64,000 bases of DNA from NCBI GenBank assembly GCA_011391255.1, contig JAABQV010000009.1:62001-126000 (forward strand), written 5' to 3'. A model generated the notes under the pieces. That model made no database searches. It was not told the DNA's origin and was given only the letters and a program-made list of their open reading frames with translations. This document shows, in pieces, positions 19,695 to 31,552 of the stretch (its first letter is position 1; every line of letters starts with the position of its first letter). The DNA comes from Dechloromonas sp. (GTDB taxonomy: Bacteria > Pseudomonadota > Gammaproteobacteria > Burkholderiales > Rhodocyclaceae). The position numbers were made by a program, and so were the translations under genes.

Positions 19695-20639
19695 CTAGGC
19701 AGCAAGCCATTCGGCGCGATTGCGTCCGCCTTCTTTGGCTTTGTAGAGCAATTGATCGGCTTGACGAAAAATCTCTTTAATCTCACCCTGTACGTGATCA
19801 AAGCACGCAGCGCCAACCGAAATGGTGACCACGCCAAAGTCACAGTTTTTCTCATGCGCTATCTCCAGGGCGGCAACTGCCTTGACCAAGCGAACGGCCA
19901 CCTCAGCATGGACACCGGGGAGGGCGTCGGGAATAATTACTGCAAACTCCTCGCCGCCATAACGGGTGACAAAAATGCCCTTGGTTGGTACGTTAATTCC
20001 CGGTTGTTGAAGGTTATCTTCAAGGCAGCGGGCGACCAATTTGAGGCATTCATCTCCAGCCTGATGGCCATAGTGGTCGTTGTACTTTTTAAAGTTGTCG
20101 ACATCAATCATCAGCAAACTAAAGGGGTTGCCTGCGGTCTCCGCTAACTTCCACAAACGGTCAACCTGAACATCCATCGCACGCCGGTTGAGGATACCGG
20201 TCAGTCCATCACGATTGGCTTGATCCTGTAATTTTATATTGGCCTGAAAGAGACTCGTACGCAACGCGGCGATGCGCGACATGGCCTTCATCTTGGCCTG
20301 GAGGACAGCCTCCGGAACCGATTTTGAAATAAAGTCATCGCCACCAGCCTCAATTGCGGTCACCAGATTGGTCGGCGTATCGGTAGCTGTTACAAAAATA
20401 ATTGGCGTCCAGGCCAATGGTTCTTGACCTTCCAGCGCACGAAGCCGGCGGGTTGTCTCAAAACCATCCATGCCGGGCATTTCGATATCCATCAGAATAA
20501 GATCGAAAGGCTCTTGCTGAAATAGATCAAGCGCGAGTTGTCCGCTGATGGCATGTTGCACCTGGTGACCAAATGATTCGAGGCGCGCGGAGGTAACCAT
20601 CGCAATCACCCGGGAATCTTCAACCAGCAATATTTTCAT
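19695..20639 (-). CDS. Response regulator with GGDEF diguanylate cyclase output
   Basis: A 314-aa protein. The receiver domain (residues 1-120) has the acidic VEDS start, phosphoacceptor Asp51 in LILMDIEMPGMDGFE, and Thr/Lys at FVTATD and SKSV. The GGDEF domain (about 155-310) has an intact RYGGEEFAV active site, so c-di-GMP synthesis is expected. The usual RxxD inhibitory site five residues before GGEEF is not present (the segment reads KGIFVTRYGGEEF). The start is set at ATG 20639 (MKILLVEDS) rather than an upstream TTG. It lies 57 bp upstream of the sensor kinase. Confidence 0.92.
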   Translation of the reverse strand: MKILLVEDSRVIAMVTSARLESFGHQVQHAISGQLALDLFQQEPFDLILMDIEMPGMDGFETTRRLRALEGQEPLAWTPIIFVTATDTPTNLVTAIEAGGDDFISKSVPEAVLQAKMKAMSRIAALRTSLFQANIKLQDQANRDGLTGILNRRAMDVQVDRLWKLAETAGNPFSLLMIDVDNFKKYNDHYGHQAGDECLKLVARCLEDNLQQPGINVPTKGIFVTRYGGEEFAVIIPDALPGVHAEVAVRLVKAVAALEIAHEKNCDFGVVTISVGAACFDHVQGEIKEIFRQADQLLYKAKEGGRNRAEWLAA

Positions 20640-21029
20640 TTTTGTTCGTAATCGCAAAATTCAAGTGGCAGAGCATACCTTTGAATCTACTGGATGACCA
20701 CAACAGGAAAGCATCTTATTACCGCGCAATCTAGGTAATTTTGGGTAATGATGCACGCTGGATAGGGTTGGTATAACAGGCTCGATTGCTTTTTGTTGAA
20801 AATTACCGTTGCGTTTAAGGTATCCGTCTATTGTTGCGCACTCTATATTCGATTGGCGCAACAGTTAAGCCCCTAATTTTTTCAAGTTGCGCAACACCTG
20901 CAGAAAGGGGGTTGCGCTTCACACTTCTAGTGTCAATCAGCGGGCGGCACCTACAAGAACCGCGTGGGCGGCGCCATCTGCATCACCAACAAGGCCCCTT
21001 CGGTGGCCTTTGTCATGCAAGAGACTTGG
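20640..21029. other. Gene-free stretch between GGDEF regulator and toxin gene
   Basis: About 390 bp with no supportable gene. The part near 20640-20820 should hold the promoter of the minus-strand GGDEF regulator. From 20832 on it carries repeated TTGCGC/GCGCAA motifs (separate entry). From about 20945 to 21010 a short plus-strand frame reads YKNRVGGAICITNKAPSVAF, which looks like a fragment of a lost gene but has no start or full length. This is probably the left edge of the accessory island. Confidence 0.5.
20832..20917. repeat. Cluster of GTTGCGC inverted and direct repeats
   Basis: TGTTGCGC (20832-20839) and GCGCAACA (20856-20863) form a perfect 8-bp inverted repeat with a 16-bp spacer. 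GTTGCGCAAC (20886-20895) is a 10-bp palindrome and GTTGCGC recurs at 20911-20917. Four copies of one 7-mer in 86 bp is well above chance. It could be a regulator-binding cluster or a recombination or end site of the island. Confidence 0.6.
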
Positions 21030-21551
21030 CTATTGGGCGGCCTTGCCCGTCTTTCGGGATGCCAGCGCCGTTGCCAATGGAAGGAAAAGAGTCAAAGGCG
21101 AGCTAGGCAGGGCGACAAATCCGTGGTGGAGATAGAAGCCCGCGGCCTCCCCATCCTTGGCATCAACCACCAAGGCATAGGCGGCAATCTCGGAGCAGGC
21201 CGAGCGATTCAAGGCATCGGCCAGCAACGCGCCGCCGAGCCCCATGCCCTTGAAATCCTGGGAGACTGCCAGCCGCCCCATGCGCACCGCGGGCACCGTC
21301 GGATAGCGTGGCAGACGCTTCCCGAGTTCGTGAGGGAGGTCAGCCAGAAGGATGCCGGCTGAGGCCAGCGTGTAATAGCCCGCTATCGCGCGTGAGTCAT
21401 CCACCGCCACGAAGCACGCCGCCACGCGGCGCTTCACATCCTGCGTCGCCTGTTCCCGGAAATACCGATCCAGCGGATCCGACCCACTGAGGAAGGACAG
21501 TCGATCATGCCCGGCGTTGAGCGACTCGATGCCGAACGGAGCCTCGCTCAT
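21030..21551 (-). CDS. GNAT-family toxin (TacT/AtaT-like) of a type II TA system
   Basis: A 173-aa GNAT acetyltransferase. Family toxins of this type acetylate the amino group of aminoacyl-tRNA and block translation. The acetyl-CoA site reads VRMGRLAVSQDFKGMGLGGA, followed by AYALVVDAKDGEAAGFYLHHGF, the typical TacT C-terminal core; the N-terminal part has SGSDPLDRYFREQATQD. It overlaps the DUF1778 gene upstream by ATGA, the standard antitoxin-toxin order. Confidence 0.92.
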   Translation of the reverse strand: MSEAPFGIESLNAGHDRLSFLSGSDPLDRYFREQATQDVKRRVAACFVAVDDSRAIAGYYTLASAGILLADLPHELGKRLPRYPTVPAVRMGRLAVSQDFKGMGLGGALLADALNRSACSEIAAYALVVDAKDGEAAGFYLHHGFVALPSSPLTLFLPLATALASRKTGKAAQ

Positions 21552-21829
21552 TCCGAACGCAACAGCTTGCTACGACGGGCGAAGGCGCGATCCAAAGCGG
21601 GTGAAGGGGATGGCGGGGACAGCAATGCCTGGGCGAAGCACTCCTGATCCGCCAGAGACATCCGCACCACCTCGGCCTGCTCAATGGCGGAGCGGGCGGC
21701 GGCCTGGACGGCAGTGACGACGAAATCAGTCATGGTGCGCCCCTGAAGCTCTGCGGCACGTTTGAGCATCGAATGCAGATCTGTGCTGATGCGGGCTTCG
21801 AGTCGGGCGGTTGAAACGGCTGCTGGCAT
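21548..21829 (-). CDS. DUF1778 antitoxin (TacA-like)
   Basis: A 93-aa ribbon-helix-helix antitoxin. The N-terminus TARLEARISTDLHSMLKRAA and GRTMTDFVVTAVQAAAR form the RHH DNA-binding unit, and the C-terminal tail (SLADQECFAQALLSPP) is the usual toxin-wrapping segment. ATG 21829 follows a perfect AGGAGG ribosome-binding site. It overlaps the GNAT toxin by 4 bp and is preceded by a palindrome overlapping a TATAAT box, consistent with autoregulation. Confidence 0.92.
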   Translation of the reverse strand: MPAAVSTARLEARISTDLHSMLKRAAELQGRTMTDFVVTAVQAAARSAIEQAEVVRMSLADQECFAQALLSPPSPSPALDRAFARRSKLLRSE

Positions 21830-21849
21830 GTGTGAATCCTCCTAGTGGG

Positions 21850-21879
21850 ATTATACGGCCAACTGCCGTACAACACCAA
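21850..21879 (-). promoter_or_regulatory. Toxin-antitoxin promoter with overlapping operator
   Basis: On the minus strand a consensus TATAAT (21850-21855) overlaps a perfect inverted repeat TACGGC-CAACT-GCCGTA (21854-21870). A weak -35 (TTGGTG, 21874-21879) lies 18 bp upstream. RHH antitoxins such as TacA repress their own promoter through such repeats, so this is the likely autoregulatory site. Confidence 0.7.
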
Positions 21880-22223
21880 TCCATCATGGCATTGCTGTGC
21901 ACGTTGGAGTTGAGATTTTCCGCTACTGTCGGCAACCGAGGTAGGCTGGAAAAAATCGACGCCATCGTTGATCAAGCCGCTGCCGCGTTCTCGGCCAGCC
22001 AACGATGTCCAGGGATGTGGCGAATGTTGGCTGATAAAACTGATTGGTCATGGGGCGAGATTGCCGCCAGATTTCTAATCTGTAGCGGGGGCGAACTGGA
22101 TCATCCAGTCGATGAAGCTGGACTATAATGCGCTTCGCATTCTGGCAACGAAGAGTCGCTCTGGCTCTTGGATGTCAGGCGAGGCCGTGCGGCTTCGTTC
22201 AACCAAACGAATCGGATTCAACC
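21880..22223. other. Intergenic region between TA module and ATPase gene
   Basis: About 340 bp between divergently read genes. It holds the ATPase promoter and palindrome (22095-22129) and about 90 bp of leader. A plus-strand frame at 21886-22128 (80 codons, with a stretch reading ADKTDWSWGEIAARFL) has no ribosome-binding site and is not called. Confidence 0.5.
22095..22129 (+). promoter_or_regulatory. Palindrome plus -10 box upstream of the ATPase operon
   Basis: A perfect 15-bp palindrome ACTGGAT-C-ATCCAGT (22095-22109) lies 14 bp before a consensus TATAAT (22124-22129), exactly where a -35 element would sit. A repressor or activator bound there could switch the two-gene ATPase unit. No clear -35 hexamer is seen, which may suggest an activator. 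No obvious dedicated regulator gene is adjacent. Confidence 0.6.
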
Positions 22224-24116
22224 ATGGAAGATCCAATCATTCCGGACCAAGAGTTCGCCACTCCCCCTGCGGGCTCGTGGATTCGATTTTTGCGCTCGTA
22301 TGGTCCGACACCGAACAACCTGAACTTGTTCGACGAATATGTGACCGGCGCGCTGAGTCGGGCCAAGGTCAAGCCGATTACCTTAACCAGCCCCCATTTG
22401 GAGGCGATGCAGCAACGGGCGGCTTCCGGAGCCCTTGGATCCATCCTGATTGCGGGCACCGCCGGGGACGGTAAGACCTACCACTGTCGCAGCCTTTGGA
22501 TGTCACTCGGTGGCGCGGCCAAAGGATGGTCCGCTCCGGACTTGGTCAAAACGCTGGATCTGGCCGATGGCCGTAGCGCCGTTTTCGTGAAGGATCTGAG
22601 TGAGCTAAACGACGAGCAAAGCGACGCCGTGCTGGATCTGCTCGAACGTTCTGTTCTAGGTGAGGAAAATGCCAAGTTCGCGGTGATTGCCACGAACCAC
22701 GGACAGATCCTCGAACGCCTGCGCGACCTTGGCATTCGTCAAGGCAGGGCGCATCCGTTGCGCAAGCCGATCCAAGAAGCATTCCTCCTCTCCGGTGGCC
22801 TTCCGGAGCGCTTGGCCCTCTACGATTTGAGCCGCACGGCGCATCGGCAATCCCTCGAAGAGGTGATTTCAGCGGTGGCCGGCCATCCTGAATGGGAGAA
22901 CTGCAAGCGCTGCGCGCTGCAGGCCGAAGGGCGCGTCTGCCCGATCTTCGAGAATCGCAATCGGCTGATGGGATCGGTCAATGGCGTCCGCTTCGCCGAT
23001 CGGCTCGGCGACCTCGTTGAAACCTCCCGCCTGAATGGCTGGCATCTTCCAGTCCGCGACCTGCTGGCCTTGGTCTCCAACATCATTCTTGGGCACCCGG
23101 ACGCTAAAGAAGACCTGATGTCTTGTTCCGAGGTCGGCCGCATCCAGTCGGCCGGCGTGGTTGAGAAGGGCAGCCTTTACGACAATGCCTTCGGCGTGAA
23201 CCTTCCCCGTCGACGGGCGATGGACCGCTCTGTCTTCAAGGCGTTTTCCACCTTCGGCATCGGCGAGGAAACCTCAAACGGCTCGGACGGTCTCTTGGTC
23301 TATGGCGCCGACGACGTGAAGTTGTCCGAAGCCTTCCAAAGATTTGTCGGCTCGGACCCCGTCTACGGGGCCACCGCCGCCTATCTCGCGGCCCAGCAGC
23401 ATTATCTCGAAGGCGACGAGGCCGCCCGCATTGACGGAGGCCAGGAAGACTTCCTGAGTCAGTTGGCGGCCCAACGGCGTCGGTTCTTTTTCACACTGCC
23501 GGAAAACGAGCCGGATTACCATTACTGGGGGATGACGGCTTTCCGCTATGCCGGCGACTACTTGGAGCTTTCCGAGGCTCTATTTGGGCGCAAGGCCGTT
23601 AGCGAAACGATCCGGGCACGCTTGGTTCGCGGATTGAATCGCGTCATGACGGGCCTGTTGCTGGAAAACTCCGATCGGATCTTTGTCGCCAGCTCCGGCG
23701 GCTTCACCCAATCCCGGATCAGCGTTCTGTGCGACACGCAGACGACGGCGCGACGTCAGGGCGGCCTCGGCATGGCCATTAAGCTGGATCCGCAGACGGA
23801 TCGGCCGACTCTCGACATTATCCTCGGGCACGCGCCCGGCTCCGGGGCGCAATTCACCCTCTCTCCCGTGCGCTTCGAATTCCTTTGCCGGGTCGCCGAA
23901 GGCGCCTTGCCAGGAAGCTTCTCCAACGAGTGCTTAGAGGATCTTCTCGCCTTCAAGGCAAAGCTGTTGCGCAAAGCCGAGCGACTGCGCTCGCTTCTGA
24001 CTTCGGATGACGATGAGGAGGGCTTCGTGGAGGAGGGAGCCTTGACCTTGAATTTCATCGAAATCGAAAAGGACGGCCACGGCTTCACCCGCCCGTCGAC
24101 GATAAGGATTGCCTGA
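22224..24116 (+). CDS. P-loop ATPase of unknown system (DndF/DptF-like in outline)
   Basis: A 630-aa protein from ATG 22224; an in-frame extension to 22128 overlaps the promoter -10 box and is rejected. Walker A is GTAGDGKT (78-85), a Walker-B-like AVFVKDLSELN follows at 119-129 and a sensor-like FAVIATNHG at 152-160. A cysteine cluster CKRCALQAEGRVCP (Cys227, 230, 239) may bind a metal. The remainder is mostly helical with an acidic stretch (TSDDDEEGFVEEG) near the end. The outline (GDGKT P-loop, then C..C..CP and a helical domain) recalls ATPases of DNA-modification-dependent restriction cassettes such as DptF, but this is from memory and unverified. TGATG overlap with the next gene indicates translational coupling. 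Confidence 0.8.
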   Translation: MEDPIIPDQEFATPPAGSWIRFLRSYGPTPNNLNLFDEYVTGALSRAKVKPITLTSPHLEAMQQRAASGALGSILIAGTAGDGKTYHCRSLWMSLGGAAKGWSAPDLVKTLDLADGRSAVFVKDLSELNDEQSDAVLDLLERSVLGEENAKFAVIATNHGQILERLRDLGIRQGRAHPLRKPIQEAFLLSGGLPERLALYDLSRTAHRQSLEEVISAVAGHPEWENCKRCALQAEGRVCPIFENRNRLMGSVNGVRFADRLGDLVETSRLNGWHLPVRDLLALVSNIILGHPDAKEDLMSCSEVGRIQSAGVVEKGSLYDNAFGVNLPRRRAMDRSVFKAFSTFGIGEETSNGSDGLLVYGADDVKLSEAFQRFVGSDPVYGATAAYLAAQQHYLEGDEAARIDGGQEDFLSQLAAQRRRFFFTLPENEPDYHYWGMTAFRYAGDYLELSEALFGRKAVSETIRARLVRGLNRVMTGLLLENSDRIFVASSGGFTQSRISVLCDTQTTARRQGGLGMAIKLDPQTDRPTLDIILGHAPGSGAQFTLSPVRFEFLCRVAEGALPGSFSNECLEDLLAFKAKLLRKAERLRSLLTSDDDEEGFVEEGALTLNFIEIEKDGHGFTRPSTIRIA

Positions 24117-24916
24117 TGCCTCTGAATATCGACAAGGTCGACTTCACCGTCGACGAACATATTTGGGGGCACCGCCTCTACGACGAGCAGCTTCCGCACC
24201 TGACGGTTCTCGAATTTCTCAGTGTCTTGGGAGCGAATCGGGCCAATCCGCTAGCGAATGATCCCGCAGCCGATGTGCGCTACGCGCCGCAACAGCAAAT
24301 CAGGCTTCGAGGGCTTTTGTTCAACAACCCGTATGTCGAGACGGTTAGGGAGCGGGGCGATCCGGACGAGGACAAATGGCGCGACTGGATGGAGTTGTTC
24401 AAACAGGATGCCACGGGCCGCGACGACTTGGATATGGAGTATCTGCGCAAGTCATTTCTGACGTTCGACGATTTCGCCAAGGCCTTGGAGTTGCTGCGTT
24501 CGTCTTCCTTTGAGGCCCGCAGCAACAAGCGCTGGAGCTCAAAATTCGTCTTTCCGTTTGGCCCGGACGCGCTCTATGAGGATCTGCGCATTGATTCTGG
24601 CGGAGCCTCCAATGACCGCCGCTTCTTCGCGCGAACGGGAGAAGTGCTGTATTTGATGCTCAGCCGAGCCTCGAATGGCCGGGAGCTGGGCAAAAAGCTG
24701 GTCGAGAGGCTCTTTGACGCCGGGGCACCGATGAACCGGCTGGTCAAGGTCCTGCAAGGCGAGCCCCAGCACGCCGAATCGACGAAGACCATCGGCCAGC
24801 GCTATCTGCCACATGCCAGGCCCATGCAGAGTTCCAGAGAACTGGTAGAGGGCCTCAACATGACTAAGCACTTTACGCTTGCTGGATGGCGCCAAGTCTG
24901 CGGTATGAAACATTGA
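24116..24916 (+). CDS. Unrecognised partner of the P-loop ATPase, possibly 3'-truncated
   Basis: A 266-aa protein with no recognised domain. It begins MPLNIDKVDFTVDEHIWGHR and continues LYDEQLPHLTVLEFLSVLGA, a conserved-looking segment. The middle is charged and helical (KWRDWMELFKQ, KSFLTFDDFAKALELL), followed by TGEVLYLMLSRASNGRELGK. The start overlaps the ATPase stop (TGATG), so the two products are probably made in fixed ratio and act together. After about residue 235 (YLPHARPM) the sequence loses its patterned look and soon ends in gene-free repeat DNA, so the gene may have lost its 3' part in a deletion. No signal peptide or membrane segment. Confidence 0.7.
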   Translation: MPLNIDKVDFTVDEHIWGHRLYDEQLPHLTVLEFLSVLGANRANPLANDPAADVRYAPQQQIRLRGLLFNNPYVETVRERGDPDEDKWRDWMELFKQDATGRDDLDMEYLRKSFLTFDDFAKALELLRSSSFEARSNKRWSSKFVFPFGPDALYEDLRIDSGGASNDRRFFARTGEVLYLMLSRASNGRELGKKLVERLFDAGAPMNRLVKVLQGEPQHAESTKTIGQRYLPHARPMQSSRELVEGLNMTKHFTLAGWRQVCGMKH

Positions 24917-25375
24917 CCAGACCGTTGCCCAATATCTTGGTAATCCGGTCTCGTCGAAAAGAGCTGGCTCACGTAGAACACGAGGAATTTGGTGGCCCCA
25001 AATGTGTTTTAGCAACTCGTCACCATTCCCAAGAAAAAAGCCAATGCTCAAAAGCGAGACACTGTGGATTTGTGGACAGTCGGCTACGCCGATACCAGCC
25101 TAACCGCGCAAGCGCGGTTCCCTATGGACAAGCCGTGGAAAACGCGATGAACCATGCGTTTCCCACCACTTGCCCACAGGTCGGCAGCTGCCCACAAGCT
25201 TCACAGAGCCAACGATCAGTTTGATAAAAGGTTCAAGGTCAAAACCGAAAGAACTAATCTACCTTTTGTTCAGGCTTATGTTGCATCATAAAAGGTAGTT
25301 ACGCCAATAAAATGCAACACCTTAAGAATTACCCGAAACGCGCATAATTTGTATTATGTTAAGTTTTAAATGAAT
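24917..25375. repeat. Gene-free repeat-rich stretch at the right edge of the island
   Basis: About 460 bp without a supportable gene. It contains TGTGGA/TCCACA-type words (25063-25078), TATGGACAAG (25123-25132), CTTGCCCACAGG (25169-25180) and CTGCCCACAAG (25188-25198). There is also a perfect hairpin AACCGCG-CAAG-CGCGGTT (25102-25119) and a near-perfect inverted repeat TGGAAAACGC / GCGTTTCCCA (25136-25145, 25155-25164). Such TGTGGACA-rich ends often accompany decayed insertion sequences; no transposase remains. This probably marks where the island was joined or deleted. Confidence 0.5.
25259..25319. repeat. Two interlaced inverted repeats
   Basis: CTACCTTTT (25259-25267) pairs with AAAAGGTAG (25290-25298), and TGTTGCAT (25279-25286) pairs with ATGCAACA (25312-25319). 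All arms are perfect. The two cannot form hairpins at once, so the RNA could switch or fold as a pseudoknot. The role is unknown. Confidence 0.5.
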
Positions 25376-25406
25376 GGGGTTGATCGGGATTAGCCCGATC
25401 AACCCC
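25376..25406 (-). terminator. Strong hairpin ending the smc-to-mtnP operon
   Basis: A perfect 13-bp stem (GGGGTTGATCGGG / CCCGATCAACCCC) with loop ATTAG, directly after the minus-strand stop at 25407. The downstream minus strand is AT-rich but lacks a clean U tract, so termination may be partly factor-assisted. Confidence 0.75.
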
Positions 25407-26153
25407 CTACATCTCCTGAGAGCTGACGAGGCGCTCAATGATCCCTCTTACTTTTCCCATGGCTTCATGCAAAACCACCTCGAGGCTTTCAAAACGAATA
25501 CCGTTGGCGCTACTGCCGCGACCAGCCGCATGGTTTGCAACGACATTGATTGCTGCGTAAGGCGTGTTGAGTTCGCGGGCAAGCACCGCTTCAGGCATGC
25601 CGGTCATCCCCACGAGGTCGGCCCCGTCGCGTTCCATCCGGTTGATTTCAGCAGCCGTTTCAAGGCGCGGCCCTTGCGTGGCTGCATAAACCCCACCAAG
25701 CTTGATCGGGATATTCAGACTTGCGGCGGCATCCTGGATTCTCTGGCGTAGTTTTGCATCATAGGGCTCGGTGAAATCGACATGCGTCACCGGTGAATCA
25801 ACGCCTTCAAAATAGGTCGATTTCCGGCCCCAGGTGTAATCGATGATTTGATTGGGGATAACAATTTCCCCCGGCCCCATGTCTTCGCGAATACCACCGA
25901 CCGACGCCACCGAAATAATGCCGGTCGCCTTGTGGTGGTGAATCGCCCAAAGATTGGCGCGGTAATTGACCATGTGCGGGGCGATGGTGTGTCCATAACC
26001 GTGGCGCGGCAGAAACATTGCGGGTTTGCCGCATATTTCACCAAAGACAAGCGCACCCGAGGGTTCGCCAAAGGGTGTGCGGACGACTTCACGATGGGAG
26101 ACATCGAGATTTGACAGCGTGGTTAATCCGCTGCCACCAATAATTGCCAGCAT
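25407..26153 (-). CDS. S-methyl-5'-thioinosine phosphorylase (MTAP family)
   Basis: A 248-aa purine nucleoside phosphorylase of the MTAP/PNP class. Blocks visible are MLAIIGGSGL, FLPRHGYGHTIAPHMVNYRA, QGPRLETAAEI and VGMTGMPEAVLARELN, all typical of the MTIP group that lacks the usual MTA-specific residues. It would release hypoxanthine and methylthioribose-1-phosphate from methylthioinosine. Hpt, two genes upstream in the same operon, could recycle the hypoxanthine, which supports MTIP rather than MTA specificity (inference). Last gene of the operon. Confidence 0.85.
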   Translation of the reverse strand: MLAIIGGSGLTTLSNLDVSHREVVRTPFGEPSGALVFGEICGKPAMFLPRHGYGHTIAPHMVNYRANLWAIHHHKATGIISVASVGGIREDMGPGEIVIPNQIIDYTWGRKSTYFEGVDSPVTHVDFTEPYDAKLRQRIQDAAASLNIPIKLGGVYAATQGPRLETAAEINRMERDGADLVGMTGMPEAVLARELNTPYAAINVVANHAAGRGSSANGIRFESLEVVLHEAMGKVRGIIERLVSSQEM

Positions 26154-26158
26154 TGTTA

Positions 26159-26857
26159 TTACTTTCTTTTGATAAGGAGCGAGGCCAGTGTCGGTACAAC
26201 GCTCTTCAGATTGGGATGGGGGCGGCGCTGTTGCGCCAAATTTATGACGTTATCGCCAAGTTTGCGATACATGGAATTGCTGCGATCAGCGACAAAAGGT
26301 AAATCAAGCAGAGTTTTGCCGGCATGGTAGCGAACCAGCGTGTCGCGCCCGATATCCTTGGCCTGCCAGGGAATCGCCGTGCGGTCGACAATATGAAGGG
26401 CTTGAACGCCGGGCAGCGACACCGCCAGTTCAGCAACTTTGCGGTGAACATTTTCCCGATAGACCGCCACCGCCTGACCGCCATCGTGCTTGCTGGCGCC
26501 AATGTTTTCCGCCGGCGCACCCATCAGCCAGCAGACCAGACAATCCGGCGCGAAATCGCTGATTGCCTTGCGCTGAAATTCGTCAAGTTGAGTGACGTCA
26601 GCCTTCAAAAACTGAGCGCCCTGCCCTGCGGTCTTTTGTTGCGAGGCTTGCAGGCACTCATCAAGCGTATCGATTGCCAGTACATCAAGTTTACGGGCGC
26701 TCAGCGCCTGGGTGCCAAAGCCAAGACCGCAGCCAATTTCCAGAATGCGCTTGCCAGGAACCAGTGACGCCATCCAGTCATAGTCGCCATGCCGCACGTA
26801 AGCGGCGCCTTCAGTTTCCCAATACCCGAGAAACTCGGCGACGCCGGTACCGCTCAC
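26159..26857 (-). CDS. Class I SAM-dependent methyltransferase
   Basis: A 232-aa methyltransferase with the SAM-binding motif ILEIGCGLGFGTQALSARKL at about 39-58 and the following acidic strand VLAIDTLDEC. The rest gives no clear substrate. It starts 4 bp inside the hpt end (overlap 26854-26857) and precedes mtnP by 5 bp, so it is co-transcribed with purine salvage genes. No membrane segment. Confidence 0.8.
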   Translation of the reverse strand: MSGTGVAEFLGYWETEGAAYVRHGDYDWMASLVPGKRILEIGCGLGFGTQALSARKLDVLAIDTLDECLQASQQKTAGQGAQFLKADVTQLDEFQRKAISDFAPDCLVCWLMGAPAENIGASKHDGGQAVAVYRENVHRKVAELAVSLPGVQALHIVDRTAIPWQAKDIGRDTLVRYHAGKTLLDLPFVADRSNSMYRKLGDNVINLAQQRRPHPNLKSVVPTLASLLIKRK

Positions 26858-27402
26858 GCATCTTCCTTCATCGCGTAAATCGCCGGCAAATGACGCCAGG
26901 CGCCATCAACATCCATACCAAAGCCGAAAACAAAGCGGTCTGGTACGGTCAATCCGCAAAAGTCGGCAGTAATTGGTTTGTTTTTACCATTAAGCTTGTC
27001 GGTGAAAACCGCGGTCAAAACTTCCTGGGCTCCCATACGACGCAGGCTCTCCTTGACGGCAGCCAGAGTGACGCCTTCATCCAGAATGTCGTCAATGACC
27101 AATACGCTACGCCCTTTGACTGATGTCCAGGGCGCGCTGCGCCAGGAAATTTTGCCACCCTGGGTATCAGGGCCGTAGCGGGTGGCGTGCAGGTAATCAA
27201 ACTCCAATGGGAAATTGAGGCGAACCAGCAGTTGACCGCAAAAGACCAGCCCGCCAGTCATCACGCAGAGCACCAGCGGGTTTTTGTCGGCCAGCCGGGC
27301 GGTAATTTGCGTGGCGAGATCAGCAACGGCAGAATTAACCACCTCTGCTGAGTGGATCAGATCGGCTTCAGCCAGTAATTGTCGCGCTTTGTGAGCATCC
27401 AT
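26854..27402 (-). CDS. hpt: Hypoxanthine-guanine phosphoribosyltransferase
   Basis: A 182-aa purine phosphoribosyltransferase that makes IMP or GMP from hypoxanthine or guanine and PRPP. The PRPP motif VLVIDDILDEGVTLAAV is intact; an early VLCVMTGGLVFCGQLL loop and the late DRFVFGFGMDVDGAWRHLP block complete the fold. It lies 3 bp after galU. Confidence 0.93.
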   Translation of the reverse strand: MDAHKARQLLAEADLIHSAEVVNSAVADLATQITARLADKNPLVLCVMTGGLVFCGQLLVRLNFPLEFDYLHATRYGPDTQGGKISWRSAPWTSVKGRSVLVIDDILDEGVTLAAVKESLRRMGAQEVLTAVFTDKLNGKNKPITADFCGLTVPDRFVFGFGMDVDGAWRHLPAIYAMKEDA

Positions 27403-27405
27403 TAT

Positions 27406-31552
<4,147 letters not shown>

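Noticed and set aside
21886..22128. Plus-strand 80-codon frame before the ATPase
   Set aside because: No ribosome-binding site and it overlaps the promoter palindrome; perhaps a remnant.
25063..25198. TGTGGA-type words as DnaA boxes or an origin
   Set aside because: They do not match the DnaA consensus well, and no replication gene is near; IS remnant is more likely.
24886..25224. Plus-strand 112-aa frame after the 266-aa gene
   Set aside because: Runs through hairpins and TGTGGACA repeats with no start signal; not a gene.
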